Source: DATBGZ01 sp036557785 (lineage in GTDB: Bacteria > Actinomycetota > Actinomycetes > Mycobacteriales > Micromonosporaceae). From it: 64,000 nucleotides of DNA. Both the position numbers and the translations under genes were made by a program. The stretch is from assembly GCA_036557785.1 (NCBI GenBank), contig DATBGZ010000037.1:1-64000 (forward strand), written 5' to 3'. The notes under the pieces were generated by a model. That model searched no databases and was not told the origin of the DNA. It worked only from the letters and a program-made list of their open reading frames with translations. Shown piece after piece: positions 18,524 through 27,180 of this stretch (position 1 is the stretch's first letter; the number at the start of each line of letters is the position of its first letter).

Positions 18524-19702
18524 GCGCGACGGTGACAGGCCGAGCGACTTGCCCGCGAGCGACTCCCGACGGATCGCGAGACGGTCGGCGATCGCCGTGA
18601 GCGCCGCGGCGGCGGGGGCCGACGGCTCGGCGAGCACGATCGGGTTGCCCGTGTCGCCGGCCTCGCGGACCCGGGTGTCCAGCGGCACCTGGCCGAGCAG
18701 CGGCACCGGCGCGCCCACCAACCGCGAGAGGGTCTCCGCGACTGCGGTCCCGCCGCCCGTACCGAAGATCTCCATACGCTCGCCCGTGGGCAGCTCGAGC
18801 CAGGACATGTTCTCCACCACGCCCACCAGGCGCTGATGCGTCTGCGCGACGACCGCGCCAGCACGCTCCGCGACCTCGGCCGCCGCAGCCTGCGGTGTGG
18901 TGACGACGATGATCTCGGCGGTGGGCAGGAGCTGGGCCAGGGAGATCGCTACGTCCCCGGTGCCCGGGGGCAGGTCGAGCAGCAGGACGTCCAGCTCGCC
19001 CCAGTAGACGTCGGCGAGGAACTGCTGCAGCGCTCGATGCAGCATCGGTCCGCGCCAGACCACGGCGGCGTTGCCGGAGGTGAACATCCCGATCGAGATC
19101 ACCTTCACGCCGTGCGCCTGGGGCGGCATGATCATGTCCTCGACCTGGGTGGGGCGCCCCGTGACGCCGAGCATCCGGGGCACCGAGTGACCGTAGATGT
19201 CGGCGTCCAGCACCCCAACCGAGAGGCCCTTGGCGGCCAGGGCAGCAGCCAGGTTGACGGTGACCGATGACTTGCCGACCCCACCCTTGCCGCTGGCCAC
19301 CGCGTAGACCCGGGTCCGCGAGGAGGGCTGGGCGAAGGGGATCACCGGCTCGGCGCCGGCCGGTCCGCGAAGGCTCTGCTGCAGCTCCTGGCGCTGCTGT
19401 GCCGACATGACGCCGAAGCTCACGCTCACCCCCGACACGCCCTCGACCGTGCTCACGGCGGTCGTGATGTCACGCTCGAGGGTGCTGCGCATCGGGCAGC
19501 CGGAGACGGTGAGCAGGACCGCGATCGTGGCGCGGCCGTCGGCTGTGATCGCGACCGAGTCGACCATGCGAAGCTCGGTGATCGGGCGTCGGATCTCGGG
19601 GTCATGGACCTCGGCCAGCGCGGCCAGAATCGCCTCTTCCCGGGCGTCCTGGGTTCGACCGCGGCGTGGCCCGGAGGCCGAACTGGTCACAGGGGCCGAC
19701 AT
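18518..19702 (-). CDS. mrp: Mrp/NBP35-family ATP-binding Fe-S carrier protein
   Basis: 394 residues. An N-terminal MIP18/DUF59 domain (residues 20-100, with SGCPM near 68) is fused to a ParA-like P-loop ATPase. The deviant Walker A is SGKGGVGKS, about 137-145; Walker B lies in VLLLDLPPGTGDVAI. The family carries and inserts Fe-S clusters into client apoproteins. At the place where many Mrp proteins have a CxxC pair (after VVENMSW), this one has LELPTGERMEIFG without cysteines. ATG at 19702. The 213 bp upstream hold no feature I recognise. Confidence 0.9.
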   Translation of the reverse strand: MSAPVTSSASGPRRGRTQDAREEAILAALAEVHDPEIRRPITELRMVDSVAITADGRATIAVLLTVSGCPMRSTLERDITTAVSTVEGVSGVSVSFGVMSAQQRQELQQSLRGPAGAEPVIPFAQPSSRTRVYAVASGKGGVGKSSVTVNLAAALAAKGLSVGVLDADIYGHSVPRMLGVTGRPTQVEDMIMPPQAHGVKVISIGMFTSGNAAVVWRGPMLHRALQQFLADVYWGELDVLLLDLPPGTGDVAISLAQLLPTAEIIVVTTPQAAAAEVAERAGAVVAQTHQRLVGVVENMSWLELPTGERMEIFGTGGGTAVAETLSRLVGAPVPLLGQVPLDTRVREAGDTGNPIVLAEPSAPAAAALTAIADRLAIRRESLAGKSLGLSPSRR

Positions 19703-19915
19703 GGCCCAAGCCTATGCCCGTACCGTCGGTGTGCCCGTGGCGGCGGACGTTGCGCTGGTCACCCGGGCGGTTCCTCACGCCGGCTGGACCGCCGGCGCGG
19801 CCGGTGCGAGGATCGGTGCAGTGCCGCGCGCCCTGCCCCTTGAGGCGCGCGGCCCGCCCATAAGTGCGTGGTAGTACCGATTCGCGACCGCACCTGGGTT
19901 GCCTACCGTGCCGAC

Positions 19916-20551
19916 TCAGTCGGCCCGCGCGCGATCCCGAGCCAGCCGCTGCTCGGCCCGGCGGGCGCTCTTGGGCGCCCGCGACGGCGGCGGACTTGGT
20001 TGCACATCGGGCTTTCCCAGCACCTCGGCCACCTGGTCGCTGAGCCGGCTGAGCTCGCCACGCAGGAAGTCGCGGGTCACCACGTCGCCGAGGGCGATCC
20101 GCAGCGCCGCGATCTCCCGGGCGAGGTACTCGGTGTCCGCCTTCTGCATTGCGGCCCGCCGGCGGTCCTCCTCCAGCGACAGGCGGTCCCGGTCGGCCTG
20201 CCGGTTCTGGGCGAGCAGGATCAGCGGAGCCGCGTAGGAGGCCTGCACCGAGAGCAACAGGGTGAGGAAGGTGAAGGTGTACGGGTCGAAGCGCCAAGCC
20301 CCGGGCGCGAGTGTGTTCCAGCCGATCCAGAGCAGGATCACGATCGTCATGTAGACGATGAACTGGGCGGTGCCCAGGAACCGGGCGATGCCCTCCGACC
20401 ACCGGCCGAACGCCTCGGGATCGAAGCGGGGCAGCCGCAGTCGTCGCGTCTCCCGGGGCTGGTCCAGCCTCACGGGCGGGCGCAGCCGTACGCTCTCGCG
20501 CAGCCGCGTCCGCGTCCGTCCATCGGGGATCCGAGCCGTGGGGTCAGACAT
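19916..20551 (-). CDS. DUF1003 membrane protein
   Basis: 211 residues. After a basic N-terminus comes the DUF1003 core with two hydrophobic segments (FIVYMTIVILLWIGWNTLAP and FTFLTLLLSVQASYAAPLILL) and the conserved NRQADRDR motif. A coiled-coil stretch and a basic tail (APKSARRAEQRLARDRARAD) follow. Its ATG at 20551 overlaps the stop of the MgtE-N/CBS gene by 8 bp, so the two are one operon. The function is unknown. Confidence 0.85.
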   Translation of the reverse strand: MSDPTARIPDGRTRTRLRESVRLRPPVRLDQPRETRRLRLPRFDPEAFGRWSEGIARFLGTAQFIVYMTIVILLWIGWNTLAPGAWRFDPYTFTFLTLLLSVQASYAAPLILLAQNRQADRDRLSLEEDRRRAAMQKADTEYLAREIAALRIALGDVVTRDFLRGELSRLSDQVAEVLGKPDVQPSPPPSRAPKSARRAEQRLARDRARAD

Positions 20552-21821
20552 GGATCCACTCATCGTCGGGGGAGCGGAGCCGTCGCAGTGACCCATCCTT
20601 CTCGCGCCAGTCCTGCGGGAGCAGGTGGTCGAGCAGGTCGTCCACCGTCACCGCGCCGACCAGCCGGTCGGCCTGGTCCACGACGGCGATCGCGACGAGG
20701 TTGTAGGTCGCCAACCGCTTGGTGATCTCGACGACCGACGTCTCCGGCGCCAGTGGGTCGATGCCGGTGTCGACGATCCCGCCGAGCAGCGCGGCGGGAG
20801 CCTCCCGCAGCATGCGCTGAAAATGCACCACACCCAGGTAGCGCCCGGTCGGCGTGGCGGTAGGAGCGCGGGCGACGAAGACCTGTGCGGCCACGGCGGG
20901 CGGCAACTGCTGCTCCCGGACGCGGGCCAACGCCTCGGCCACCGTCGAGTCGGGAGTCATCACGACCGGTTCGGAGGTCATCAGGCTGCCTGCCGTACCG
21001 GCTTCGTAGGACAGCAGCGCCCGAACGGGTGAGGCCTCCGCGGGCTCCATAAGGCCCAGCAGCTCGTCCTGGTCGCGCTGCGGTAGCTCGGCGAGCAGGT
21101 CTGCCGCGTCGTCGGGGTCCATCTCCTCCAGCACGTCGGCTGCCCGGTCGCGGTCGAGTGCCGCGAGGATCTCGACCTGGTCGTGCTCGGGCAGCTCGCT
21201 CAGCACATCGGCGAGGCGGTCGTCGTCCAGGGCCGCGGCCACCTCGTTGCGACGGCGGCTCGGCAGGTCCTGCAACATGTTCGCGAGGTCGGCCGGGCGC
21301 ATGTCCTCGACCATCTCCAGCAGCGAGGCCGTGCCCTGCGCTCGGGGCGTGCCGAGCAACCCGCGGATCTGCCCCCAGCCGAGCTCGTGGAGTGGGCCGC
21401 GCCGGGAGAGCCGGCCGGTCACCGCACGGACCGCGACCCTCGTCAGCGACCACTGGCCGGTGCGGTCAGCTTCCATCGCGACATCTACCACCGTCGCAGG
21501 CCGCCCCGAGTCGACGATGGTGACCTGGCGGTCCAACAGCTCCTGCAGGACGAGCAGCTCACCCGGGCGTTTCTCGAACCGGCGCACGGAGACCTTGCCC
21601 GTACCGAGCACGACCGCCTCGGCGTCGATGGCGTCCACGCGCCCGATCGGCAGGAAGATGCGGCGCCGCAGCGGCAGCTCCGCGACCAACCCCACGACCT
21701 GCGGCGGCCCGGACTGGCGCACGCGTGCCACGGCGTCGCGAACCCGCCCGACGAGGTCCCCGTTCGGGTCGAAGACCGACAGGCCGGTGATCCGGGCGAC
21801 GTAGATCCGGGTTGAGGTCAC
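20544..21821 (-). CDS. MgtE-N and CBS domain protein lacking the channel domain
   Basis: 425 residues. N-terminal PRC-barrel-like segment (1-80), then an MgtE intracellular superhelical domain made of repeats such as PADLANMLQDLPSRRR and AADVLEEMDPDDAADLLAELP (about 180-270), then two CBS motifs (LMTSEPVVMTPDSTVAEAL and TSVVEITKRLATYNLVAIAV). The five-helix Mg2+ channel that follows these domains in true MgtE is absent: the protein ends at DDEWIHV soon after CBS2. It may sense Mg2+ or nucleotides and act on the membrane DUF1003 protein encoded by the coupled downstream gene. That link is an inference. Confidence 0.87.
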   Translation of the reverse strand: MTSTRIYVARITGLSVFDPNGDLVGRVRDAVARVRQSGPPQVVGLVAELPLRRRIFLPIGRVDAIDAEAVVLGTGKVSVRRFEKRPGELLVLQELLDRQVTIVDSGRPATVVDVAMEADRTGQWSLTRVAVRAVTGRLSRRGPLHELGWGQIRGLLGTPRAQGTASLLEMVEDMRPADLANMLQDLPSRRRNEVAAALDDDRLADVLSELPEHDQVEILAALDRDRAADVLEEMDPDDAADLLAELPQRDQDELLGLMEPAEASPVRALLSYEAGTAGSLMTSEPVVMTPDSTVAEALARVREQQLPPAVAAQVFVARAPTATPTGRYLGVVHFQRMLREAPAALLGGIVDTGIDPLAPETSVVEITKRLATYNLVAIAVVDQADRLVGAVTVDDLLDHLLPQDWREKDGSLRRLRSPDDEWIHV

Positions 21822-21899
21822 CTACCCAGAGTATTCGCGCGTGCGCCGCCACGGGCGGGCCGGTGCGATCGCCCGTCCCGAGTGCATAGGGTGGACGGT

Positions 21900-22760
21900 G
21901 TGACGTCGCTCGCCTACGAGATCGTGGATGTCTTCACGGACCGGCCGTTCGCGGGAAACCCGCTCGCCGTGGTCTTCGGTGCCGAGCACCTCGACACGGA
22001 CCAGATGCGTGCCCTGGCCCGGGAGTTCCACCTCTCCGAGACCGCGTTCGTGCTCGCGCCCACAGTGGACGGTGCCAGCTACCGCTTGCGCATCTTCACG
22101 CCCGCCGCCGAGCTGCCCTTCGCCGGCCACCCGAGTGTTGGCGCCGCGGTGACCCTGCATCGGCGCGGGCTACTGGGTGTCGGTGTCGCGCACCAGGAGT
22201 GCCTGGCCGGCGTTCTGCCCATGCGGATCCACGATGATGGTCGGGCCACCCTCTCCGGCGGCACGCCGACGCTCGGGCCGACCGCGGACCCGACGCCATA
22301 CCTGGCCGCAGCCGGGCTGAGCCCGGACGACCTCGCCGGCCCGCCCGTACGGATGGCGGGAACGGGTGTGGACTTCCCCTATGTCTGCGTGCACGCCGAC
22401 GCGATCCCCCGCGCGGCCGGTGTCCCGGTGCCCGGGGCGTCGCATGTCTTCGTCTTCTCCTGGGACGCGCAGAGCCGGACTGCTCAGGCGCGCATGTTCG
22501 CGCCCGGCCTCGGGATCAGTGAGGACCCGGCGACCGGAGCGGCGGCGCTGGGGCTCGGCGTCTGGTTGGTGGGCTGCGGCCTGCTCGCGGGCGACGGAGA
22601 CAGCGGGTACACGGTCAGGCAGGGCGCCGAGATCCATCGTCCGTCCACTCTGGAGTGTTCGGTCTCCGCTGTGGACGGTCACGCGGTGCGTACGACGGTG
22701 ACCGGAGCAGTCGTCGCGGTCGCCCGCGGCGAGATCGCCGTCCCGCCCTTCGTGGGCTGA
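21900..22760 (+). CDS. PhzF-family isomerase/epimerase
   Basis: 286 residues, two-lobed diaminopimelate-epimerase-like fold. Family motifs: YEIVDVFTDRPFAGNPLAVV at the N-terminus, HLSETAFVL with the catalytic glutamate, FTPAAELPFAGHPSVGAA, and SEDPATGAAALGLGVWL in the C-terminal lobe. GTG 21900 starts the conserved region. There are no other phenazine genes, so a role in phenazine synthesis is not implied; most such genes have unknown substrates. It carries a CCACAGTGG site at 22060-22068. Confidence 0.85.
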   Translation: MTSLAYEIVDVFTDRPFAGNPLAVVFGAEHLDTDQMRALAREFHLSETAFVLAPTVDGASYRLRIFTPAAELPFAGHPSVGAAVTLHRRGLLGVGVAHQECLAGVLPMRIHDDGRATLSGGTPTLGPTADPTPYLAAAGLSPDDLAGPPVRMAGTGVDFPYVCVHADAIPRAAGVPVPGASHVFVFSWDAQSRTAQARMFAPGLGISEDPATGAAALGLGVWLVGCGLLAGDGDSGYTVRQGAEIHRPSTLECSVSAVDGHAVRTTVTGAVVAVARGEIAVPPFVG

Positions 22761-22763
22761 GCT

Positions 22764-23693
22764 TTGCCTGCGGACCCCCCGAGGCGAGCCGGCCCGGCCG
22801 ACCAGACAGGCGAGCTGACGGTCGGGCTGGCGTTGGCCATCGGGGTGCTCGCGGTCGCCACGTCGGGACCACTCATCGCCTTCGCTGCCGCGCCCGGACT
22901 CGCGATCGCGTTCTGGCGCAACGCTCTGGCGTTACCCCTGCTCGTTCCGGCTGCGGCGGCCCGCCGCCGCGCGGAGCTGCGGGCCCTGCTCGGCCCGGCA
23001 CGCCGGCAGGGGCTCTACAGCGTGCTGGCCGGCGTGGCACTGGCCGGTCATCTGGCGGCGTGGGTGCCCAGCATCAAGATGACGACTGTGGCCACCTCGA
23101 CGGCACTCGTGACGGCCCAACCGGTCTGGGTCGGGCTGATGACCGTCGCGGTGGGCCGGCGACTGCCGACGTGGACCTGGGTCGGGATCGCCGCGGCGGT
23201 CGTGGGTGCCGCGGCGGCCACCGGCGTGGACGTGACCGGCTCCCGTACCGCCCTGCTCGGGGACCTGCTGGCGCTGCTCGGTGGCGTGCTCGCCGCGGTC
23301 TACACCATGCTCGGCGAACGGGTCCGAGCGACGACGAGCACCACCGCGTACACGACCGTCTGCTACGGCGTCTGTGCCACGGTGCTCCTGGCGGTGTGCC
23401 TGGGCGCTCGGGTCCCGATCACCGGCTATCCCGCCACCGCGTGGGCGGCGATCGTCGCGGTGACCGTGGGCCCGCAGCTGCTCGGGCACTCGTTGTTCAA
23501 CTTCGCGTTGCGCCGGGTTCCCGCGACCACGGTGTCGGTGCTGATCCTTCTCGAGACGCCCGGCGCGGCTCTGATCGCCTGGGCGTGGCTCGGGCAGGTT
23601 CCGCCCGCCGCCGCGGTACCGGGCCTGGTGCTGCTGTTGCTGGGGGTGGCGGTCGTCGCCGTCAACGACCGCCGAACCGAGCCCGTCGCCTGA
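22764..23693 (+). CDS. EamA/DMT-superfamily transporter
   Basis: 309 residues with about ten membrane segments in two EamA halves (repeat starts near residues 18 and 150). The conserved helix end TSTALVTAQPVWVGLM and the glutamate in LLETPGAALIAWAWLG are typical of drug/metabolite exporters. A TTG start at 22764, four bases after the phzF stop, gives a full-length first helix. Probably co-transcribed with phzF, which suggests but does not prove export of a related metabolite. Confidence 0.82.
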   Translation: MPADPPRRAGPADQTGELTVGLALAIGVLAVATSGPLIAFAAAPGLAIAFWRNALALPLLVPAAAARRRAELRALLGPARRQGLYSVLAGVALAGHLAAWVPSIKMTTVATSTALVTAQPVWVGLMTVAVGRRLPTWTWVGIAAAVVGAAAATGVDVTGSRTALLGDLLALLGGVLAAVYTMLGERVRATTSTTAYTTVCYGVCATVLLAVCLGARVPITGYPATAWAAIVAVTVGPQLLGHSLFNFALRRVPATTVSVLILLETPGAALIAWAWLGQVPPAAAVPGLVLLLLGVAVVAVNDRRTEPVA

Positions 23694-23717
23694 CCGCTAT
23701 CCTTTGTGGACGCCGGC

Positions 23718-24548
23718 TCAGGCCCCGACCGCCTTGACGCTGGCCTCCCAGAGGCGTTCGGCGAGTTGGGGCTGCCCGGCCCGGGCCCCGGCGGTGCGTT
23801 GCCGTTCGTCCAGGTAGTACCCGCCGGGGCACAGTGAGGCCCGCGGGGCCGTGGCGAGGTACACGAGCGTATGCGCGCCCTGCTCCGGGGTGCGAAGGCC
23901 GGGTGCGTACTGCCAGAAGATGCGGTATATCGCGTTCTCGCGCCCGAACCGGGTGCGCACAATGCCGGGGTGGAAGGCCACCGACAGGATGTCCGGCCAG
24001 CGCCGGGTCGCCTCGATGGTGAACAGCACGTTCGCCTGCTTCGTGTCGGCGTAGACGCGCAGCGACGCGAAGCGACGTGCCGCGCGGTTGAGGTCATCGG
24101 GGTCCAGGCGACCCCGCGCGTGCACTCGTGAGGAGGTGTTGACGATGCGACCGCCCCGCAACGACTCCCGCAGCAGATGGCTGAGCAGGAAGGGGGCGAG
24201 GTGGTTGACCTGGATCGTCTCCTCGAAACCGTCCCGGGACCAACGACGGGCGGCCACGTTGCCGCCCGCATTGTTCGCGAGCACGTCAATCGACGGGTAC
24301 GCCTCCCTGACCTGGGCGGCGACGCTGCGCACCTCGGCGAGTGACCCGAAGTCGCACCGGAACGATCGCGGGGGAAGGCTGGCGACAGCGTGCACGCGCT
24401 CGAGTGCGGCAGCGAGCCGGCCCTGATCGCGACCGAGCAGGCCCACGTACCAGCCGCGCCGGCCGAGTTCGATCGCGGCGGCGAGACCGATGCCCGAGCT
24501 GGCCCCCGTCACGACGGCCACCCTCGGGCGGTTTGACCAGTCGCCCAT
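23718..24548 (-). CDS. short-chain dehydrogenase/reductase
   Basis: 276 residues. Rossmann motif TGASSGIGLA (residues 15-24), NNAGG, and catalytic YADTKQAN. A serine in NTSSRVHA completes the triad. The organisation (NSSR-VHARG, then YxxxK, then FHPGIVRTRFG) is that of the retinol-dehydrogenase-like group. The substrate is unknown. The 3' end faces the DMT transporter. Confidence 0.85.
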   Translation of the reverse strand: MGDWSNRPRVAVVTGASSGIGLAAAIELGRRGWYVGLLGRDQGRLAAALERVHAVASLPPRSFRCDFGSLAEVRSVAAQVREAYPSIDVLANNAGGNVAARRWSRDGFEETIQVNHLAPFLLSHLLRESLRGGRIVNTSSRVHARGRLDPDDLNRAARRFASLRVYADTKQANVLFTIEATRRWPDILSVAFHPGIVRTRFGRENAIYRIFWQYAPGLRTPEQGAHTLVYLATAPRASLCPGGYYLDERQRTAGARAGQPQLAERLWEASVKAVGA

Positions 24549-24551
24549 CGC

Positions 24552-25061
24552 CTAGGGCGTCTGCTGCAAGTTGTTTCCGGCCCGGACTGCGAACCCGAGA
24601 ATACCGATGTAGGCGATGCAGCCGAGGACGCCCAGGGCGGTGCCGATCCAGCCGACGATGATGCCGGTCTTGGCGTAGCCCTCGCCCTGTTCGCCGGTCT
24701 GGCGGACCTGCTTGAGGGCGACGTGGCCGAGGATCGCGCCGACCGGGAAGGCGATGCAGGTGACCAGGCCGGCCAGCGCCACGATCATCGCCGCGAGCGC
24801 CATGCTGTTGGTGGGCCGGGTCAGGACGTACGGCGCCGGTTGGCCGTAGCCGGGGACCGCGCCGTAGGCCGGGGGCGGGGTCTGGTAGGCCGGGTACGCC
24901 GGCGGCGCCGAGGGCTGCGGCGGGTAGGGTTCGCCCGCCGTCGGCCAGCCCGGCGCGGAGGAGGGCGTGGGACTCGGCTCACTCGGTGACGGCCAGCTCG
25001 GCGTGCCCGGCGGCTGGTAGGTCGGGTCCGGCCACTGGCCGGGGTTGGAAGGGCTGCTCAT
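24552..25061 (-). CDS. DUF4190 membrane protein, copy A
   Basis: 169 residues. A proline-rich N-terminal cytoplasmic region (about 80 residues; PPAYPAYQTPPPAYGAVPGYG) precedes a DUF4190 core of two membrane helices flanking VGAILGHVALKQVRQTGEQGEGYAKTG. The two helices are ALAAMIVALAGLVTCIAF and IIVGWIGTALGVLGCIAYIG. Such proteins are widespread in actinobacteria with unknown function. It lies just downstream of its near-identical paralogue B and two bases from the SDR gene. Confidence 0.82.
   Translation of the reverse strand: MSSPSNPGQWPDPTYQPPGTPSWPSPSEPSPTPSSAPGWPTAGEPYPPQPSAPPAYPAYQTPPPAYGAVPGYGQPAPYVLTRPTNSMALAAMIVALAGLVTCIAFPVGAILGHVALKQVRQTGEQGEGYAKTGIIVGWIGTALGVLGCIAYIGILGFAVRAGNNLQQTP
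24637..24746 (-). repeat. 110-bp exact duplicate, copy 1
   Basis: Identical base for base to 25180-25289 (offset 543). It covers the helix-loop region of DUF4190 copy A. Another long match, about 48 bp, follows at 24811. It marks a recent tandem duplication or gene conversion. Confidence 0.9.
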
Positions 25062-25109
25062 CGCGCTGCTCTCTGATAGGGCAATTCGTACCGGTCAGGG
25101 CTGGTCAGG

Positions 25110-25553
25110 CTAGATATTCGAGTTGTTCGCGATGGATCCGATCAGGGCGATGTAACCGATGCAGCCGAGGACGCCCAGCGCGGTGCCGATCCAGCCGACG
25201 ATGATGCCGGTCTTGGCGTAGCCCTCGCCCTGTTCGCCGGTCTGGCGGACCTGCTTGAGGGCGACGTGGCCGAGGATCGCGCCGACCGGAAAGGCGACGC
25301 AGGTGACCAGGCCCGCCAGCGAGACGATCATCGCCGCCAGAGCCAAGTTGTTCGTGGGCCGGGTCAGGACGTACGGCGCCGGTTGGCCGTAGCCGGGGAC
25401 CCCACCGTAGGCCGGTGGCGGGGTCTGGTAGGCCGGATAGGCCGGTGGTGCCGAGGGCGGCGGCGGTGGCTGCTCACTCGAGGACGGCCAGCTCGGCGCG
25501 GCCGGTGGCTGGTAGGGGTCCGGCCACTGGCCGGGGTTCTGTGGGGTGGTCAT
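25110..25553 (-). CDS. DUF4190 membrane protein, copy B
   Basis: 147 residues, same architecture as copy A: proline-rich N-terminus (PPPPPSAPPAYPAYQTPPPAYGG) and the DUF4190 two-helix core. ATG 25553 (start TTPQNPGQWPDP) is chosen because copy A begins with the equivalent SSPSNPGQWPDP. The proteins match almost exactly from YGQPAPYVLTRPTN to GTALGVLGCI, then diverge at the C-terminus (YIALIGSIANNSNI). It stands divergent to an SDR gene. Confidence 0.82.
   Translation of the reverse strand: MTTPQNPGQWPDPYQPPAAPSWPSSSEQPPPPPSAPPAYPAYQTPPPAYGGVPGYGQPAPYVLTRPTNNLALAAMIVSLAGLVTCVAFPVGAILGHVALKQVRQTGEQGEGYAKTGIIVGWIGTALGVLGCIGYIALIGSIANNSNI
25180..25289 (-). repeat. 110-bp exact duplicate, copy 2
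   Basis: Partner of 24637-24746; identical over 110 bp, with the first mismatch at 25290. Confidence 0.9.
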
Positions 25554-25695
25554 CGGTGTACTCCGGGGTTTTGGCGATAGTCGCAGGTCACAGTAGCGGG
25601 TCCTCGCCGCCCGGGGGTACCGACACGACCCCGCCGAAGTCACGCCGCGCGCATGCGTTTGCTCCCGGTAGGGTTCGGCCGGCAGGATCACTGCC

Positions 25696-26460
25696 ATGGA
25701 TTCCGACCGCCTCGATGGCCGGGTGGCTCTGGTCACGGGTGCCGGCAGCCCCGACGGCATCGGCTTCGCCACCGCCGCGCGCATGCGTGCGGTCGGCGCG
25801 TCGGTGGCGATCGTCTCCACCACGAAGCGCATCCACGACCGTGCCGCGGAGCTGGGTGTCACCGGGTTCGTGGCCGACCTGACCGACGAGGCCGAGGTCG
25901 GCGCGCTCGTCGACGCCGTCGGGGACGCGCTCGGGGACATCGACGTCCTTGTCAACAACGCGGGGCTGGCGAGCAAGGCGAGTCCCGAGGTCCTGCGGCC
26001 GGTGGCGCAGCTGACCATGGACGAGTGGCGGGTGGAGATCGACCGGAATCTCACCACGGCATTCCTGGTCAGTCGTGCCGTGGTTTCGGGGATGGCCGAA
26101 CGCGGCTGGGGGAGGGTCGTGAACCTCTCGGCCACGGCGGGCCCGGTCAACGCGTTGCCCACCGAGGCGGCTTATGCGGCCGCGAAGGCCGGCGTGCTCG
26201 GCCTGACCAGGGCGCTTGCCATGGAGGTGGTGGCCGACGGGGTCACCGTCAACGCGGTGGCGCCCGGGATCATTCACACGGGTAGCTCCACGGTCACCGA
26301 GCTGCGGCGCGGGCTCGAGACGCCGATGGGTCGCCCCGGCACCCCGGACGAGGTCGCCGCGGCGATCGCGTTCCTCTGCACGCCGGCCGCCTCGTACATC
26401 ACGGGCCAGTTGCTCGTCATCGACGGCGGTAACAGCGTTCGCGAGGTGCCGCTCCGCTAG
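25696..26460 (+). CDS. short-chain dehydrogenase/reductase (FabG-like)
   Basis: 254 residues, classical SDR: cofactor loop TGAGSPDGIGFATA (with a two-residue insertion relative to TGxxxGIG), NNAG, Ser in VVNLSATAG, catalytic YAAAKAG, and C-terminal ITGQLLVIDGG. Likely an NAD(P)H-dependent ketoacyl or alcohol oxidoreductase. It is flanked by DUF4190 genes on both sides, all on the opposite strand. The substrate is unknown. Confidence 0.87.
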   Translation: MDSDRLDGRVALVTGAGSPDGIGFATAARMRAVGASVAIVSTTKRIHDRAAELGVTGFVADLTDEAEVGALVDAVGDALGDIDVLVNNAGLASKASPEVLRPVAQLTMDEWRVEIDRNLTTAFLVSRAVVSGMAERGWGRVVNLSATAGPVNALPTEAAYAAAKAGVLGLTRALAMEVVADGVTVNAVAPGIIHTGSSTVTELRRGLETPMGRPGTPDEVAAAIAFLCTPAASYITGQLLVIDGGNSVREVPLR

Positions 26461-26466
26461 CCGGCC

Positions 26467-27090
26467 TCAGTTCTGGAACTGCCCGTTGCGACTCGCCGCG
26501 AGCGCGAGGGCGAGCAGGGCGCAGCAGGAGACCACGGCTACTCCGGTGATGATCCAGCCGACCCAGATCGCCGCCTTGGCCATCGCCGCGCCCTCCTCGC
26601 CGCTGCGCGAGATCTGCCGTAACGCGTAGTGCCCGAGCACGGCGCCGACCGGCGCCGAGATCACCGTCAGCAGCCCCGCCAGCGAGCAGACGAGCGCGGC
26701 GACCGCGAGACCGTTCGTCTGGCGGGCACCTGCGTGGCCAGGGTAGGGCTGTCCGTACGGCGGCTGCGGGTACGGCTGGTACGGCTGTGCGTACGGAGGC
26801 TGCGGGTACGGCTGGTACGGCTGCCCCGCAGCCTGATGCTCGTAGGTGACGTACGGCTGCGGCGCGGACCCCTCGGGCGGCCGCGACCACACCCGTTCGT
26901 CCCACTGCTGGGCGGACTGGGGTGCGCCGCCCTGCTCTGGCTCAGCCGGGGCGGCACCGGAGCCACCGGCTTCGCTGGCAGGGCCAGCCCCGGACGCCGC
27001 GGCGTCGGCCGGCGTCGTCGCGGGATCGCCGGCGCGGCCTTCGCGGCCTTCCGAATCGTCGCGAGGCGGATCCCCGCTCGGCCAGGTCAT
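26467..27090 (-). CDS. DUF4190 membrane protein, copy C
   Basis: 207 residues, a diverged third paralogue. The long N-terminal tail is acidic and alanine-rich, then has a PYQPYPQPP-type repeat (PYQPYPQPPYAQ then PYQPYPQPPYGQ), and ends in the two-helix core (NGLAVAALVCSLAGLL and VGWIITGVAVVSCCALLALAL). ATG 27090 is selected over 27114 because GGAGGG lies eight bases upstream. Function unknown. Confidence 0.8.
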   Translation of the reverse strand: MTWPSGDPPRDDSEGREGRAGDPATTPADAAASGAGPASEAGGSGAAPAEPEQGGAPQSAQQWDERVWSRPPEGSAPQPYVTYEHQAAGQPYQPYPQPPYAQPYQPYPQPPYGQPYPGHAGARQTNGLAVAALVCSLAGLLTVISAPVGAVLGHYALRQISRSGEEGAAMAKAAIWVGWIITGVAVVSCCALLALALAASRNGQFQN

Positions 27091-27180
27091 CGACGTTCCC
27101 TCCGCTGATGGCATCGCGATCTCGCTCGCACCAGACTCTGAGGGCGATTCTTCCCTACTGCGGGGAACTGGGGGAAAAGT

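Noticed and set aside
21900..23693. PhzF plus exporter as a phenazine or other biosynthetic cluster
   Set aside because: No other phenazine or secondary-metabolite enzymes are nearby; PhzF homologues are common as isolated genes.
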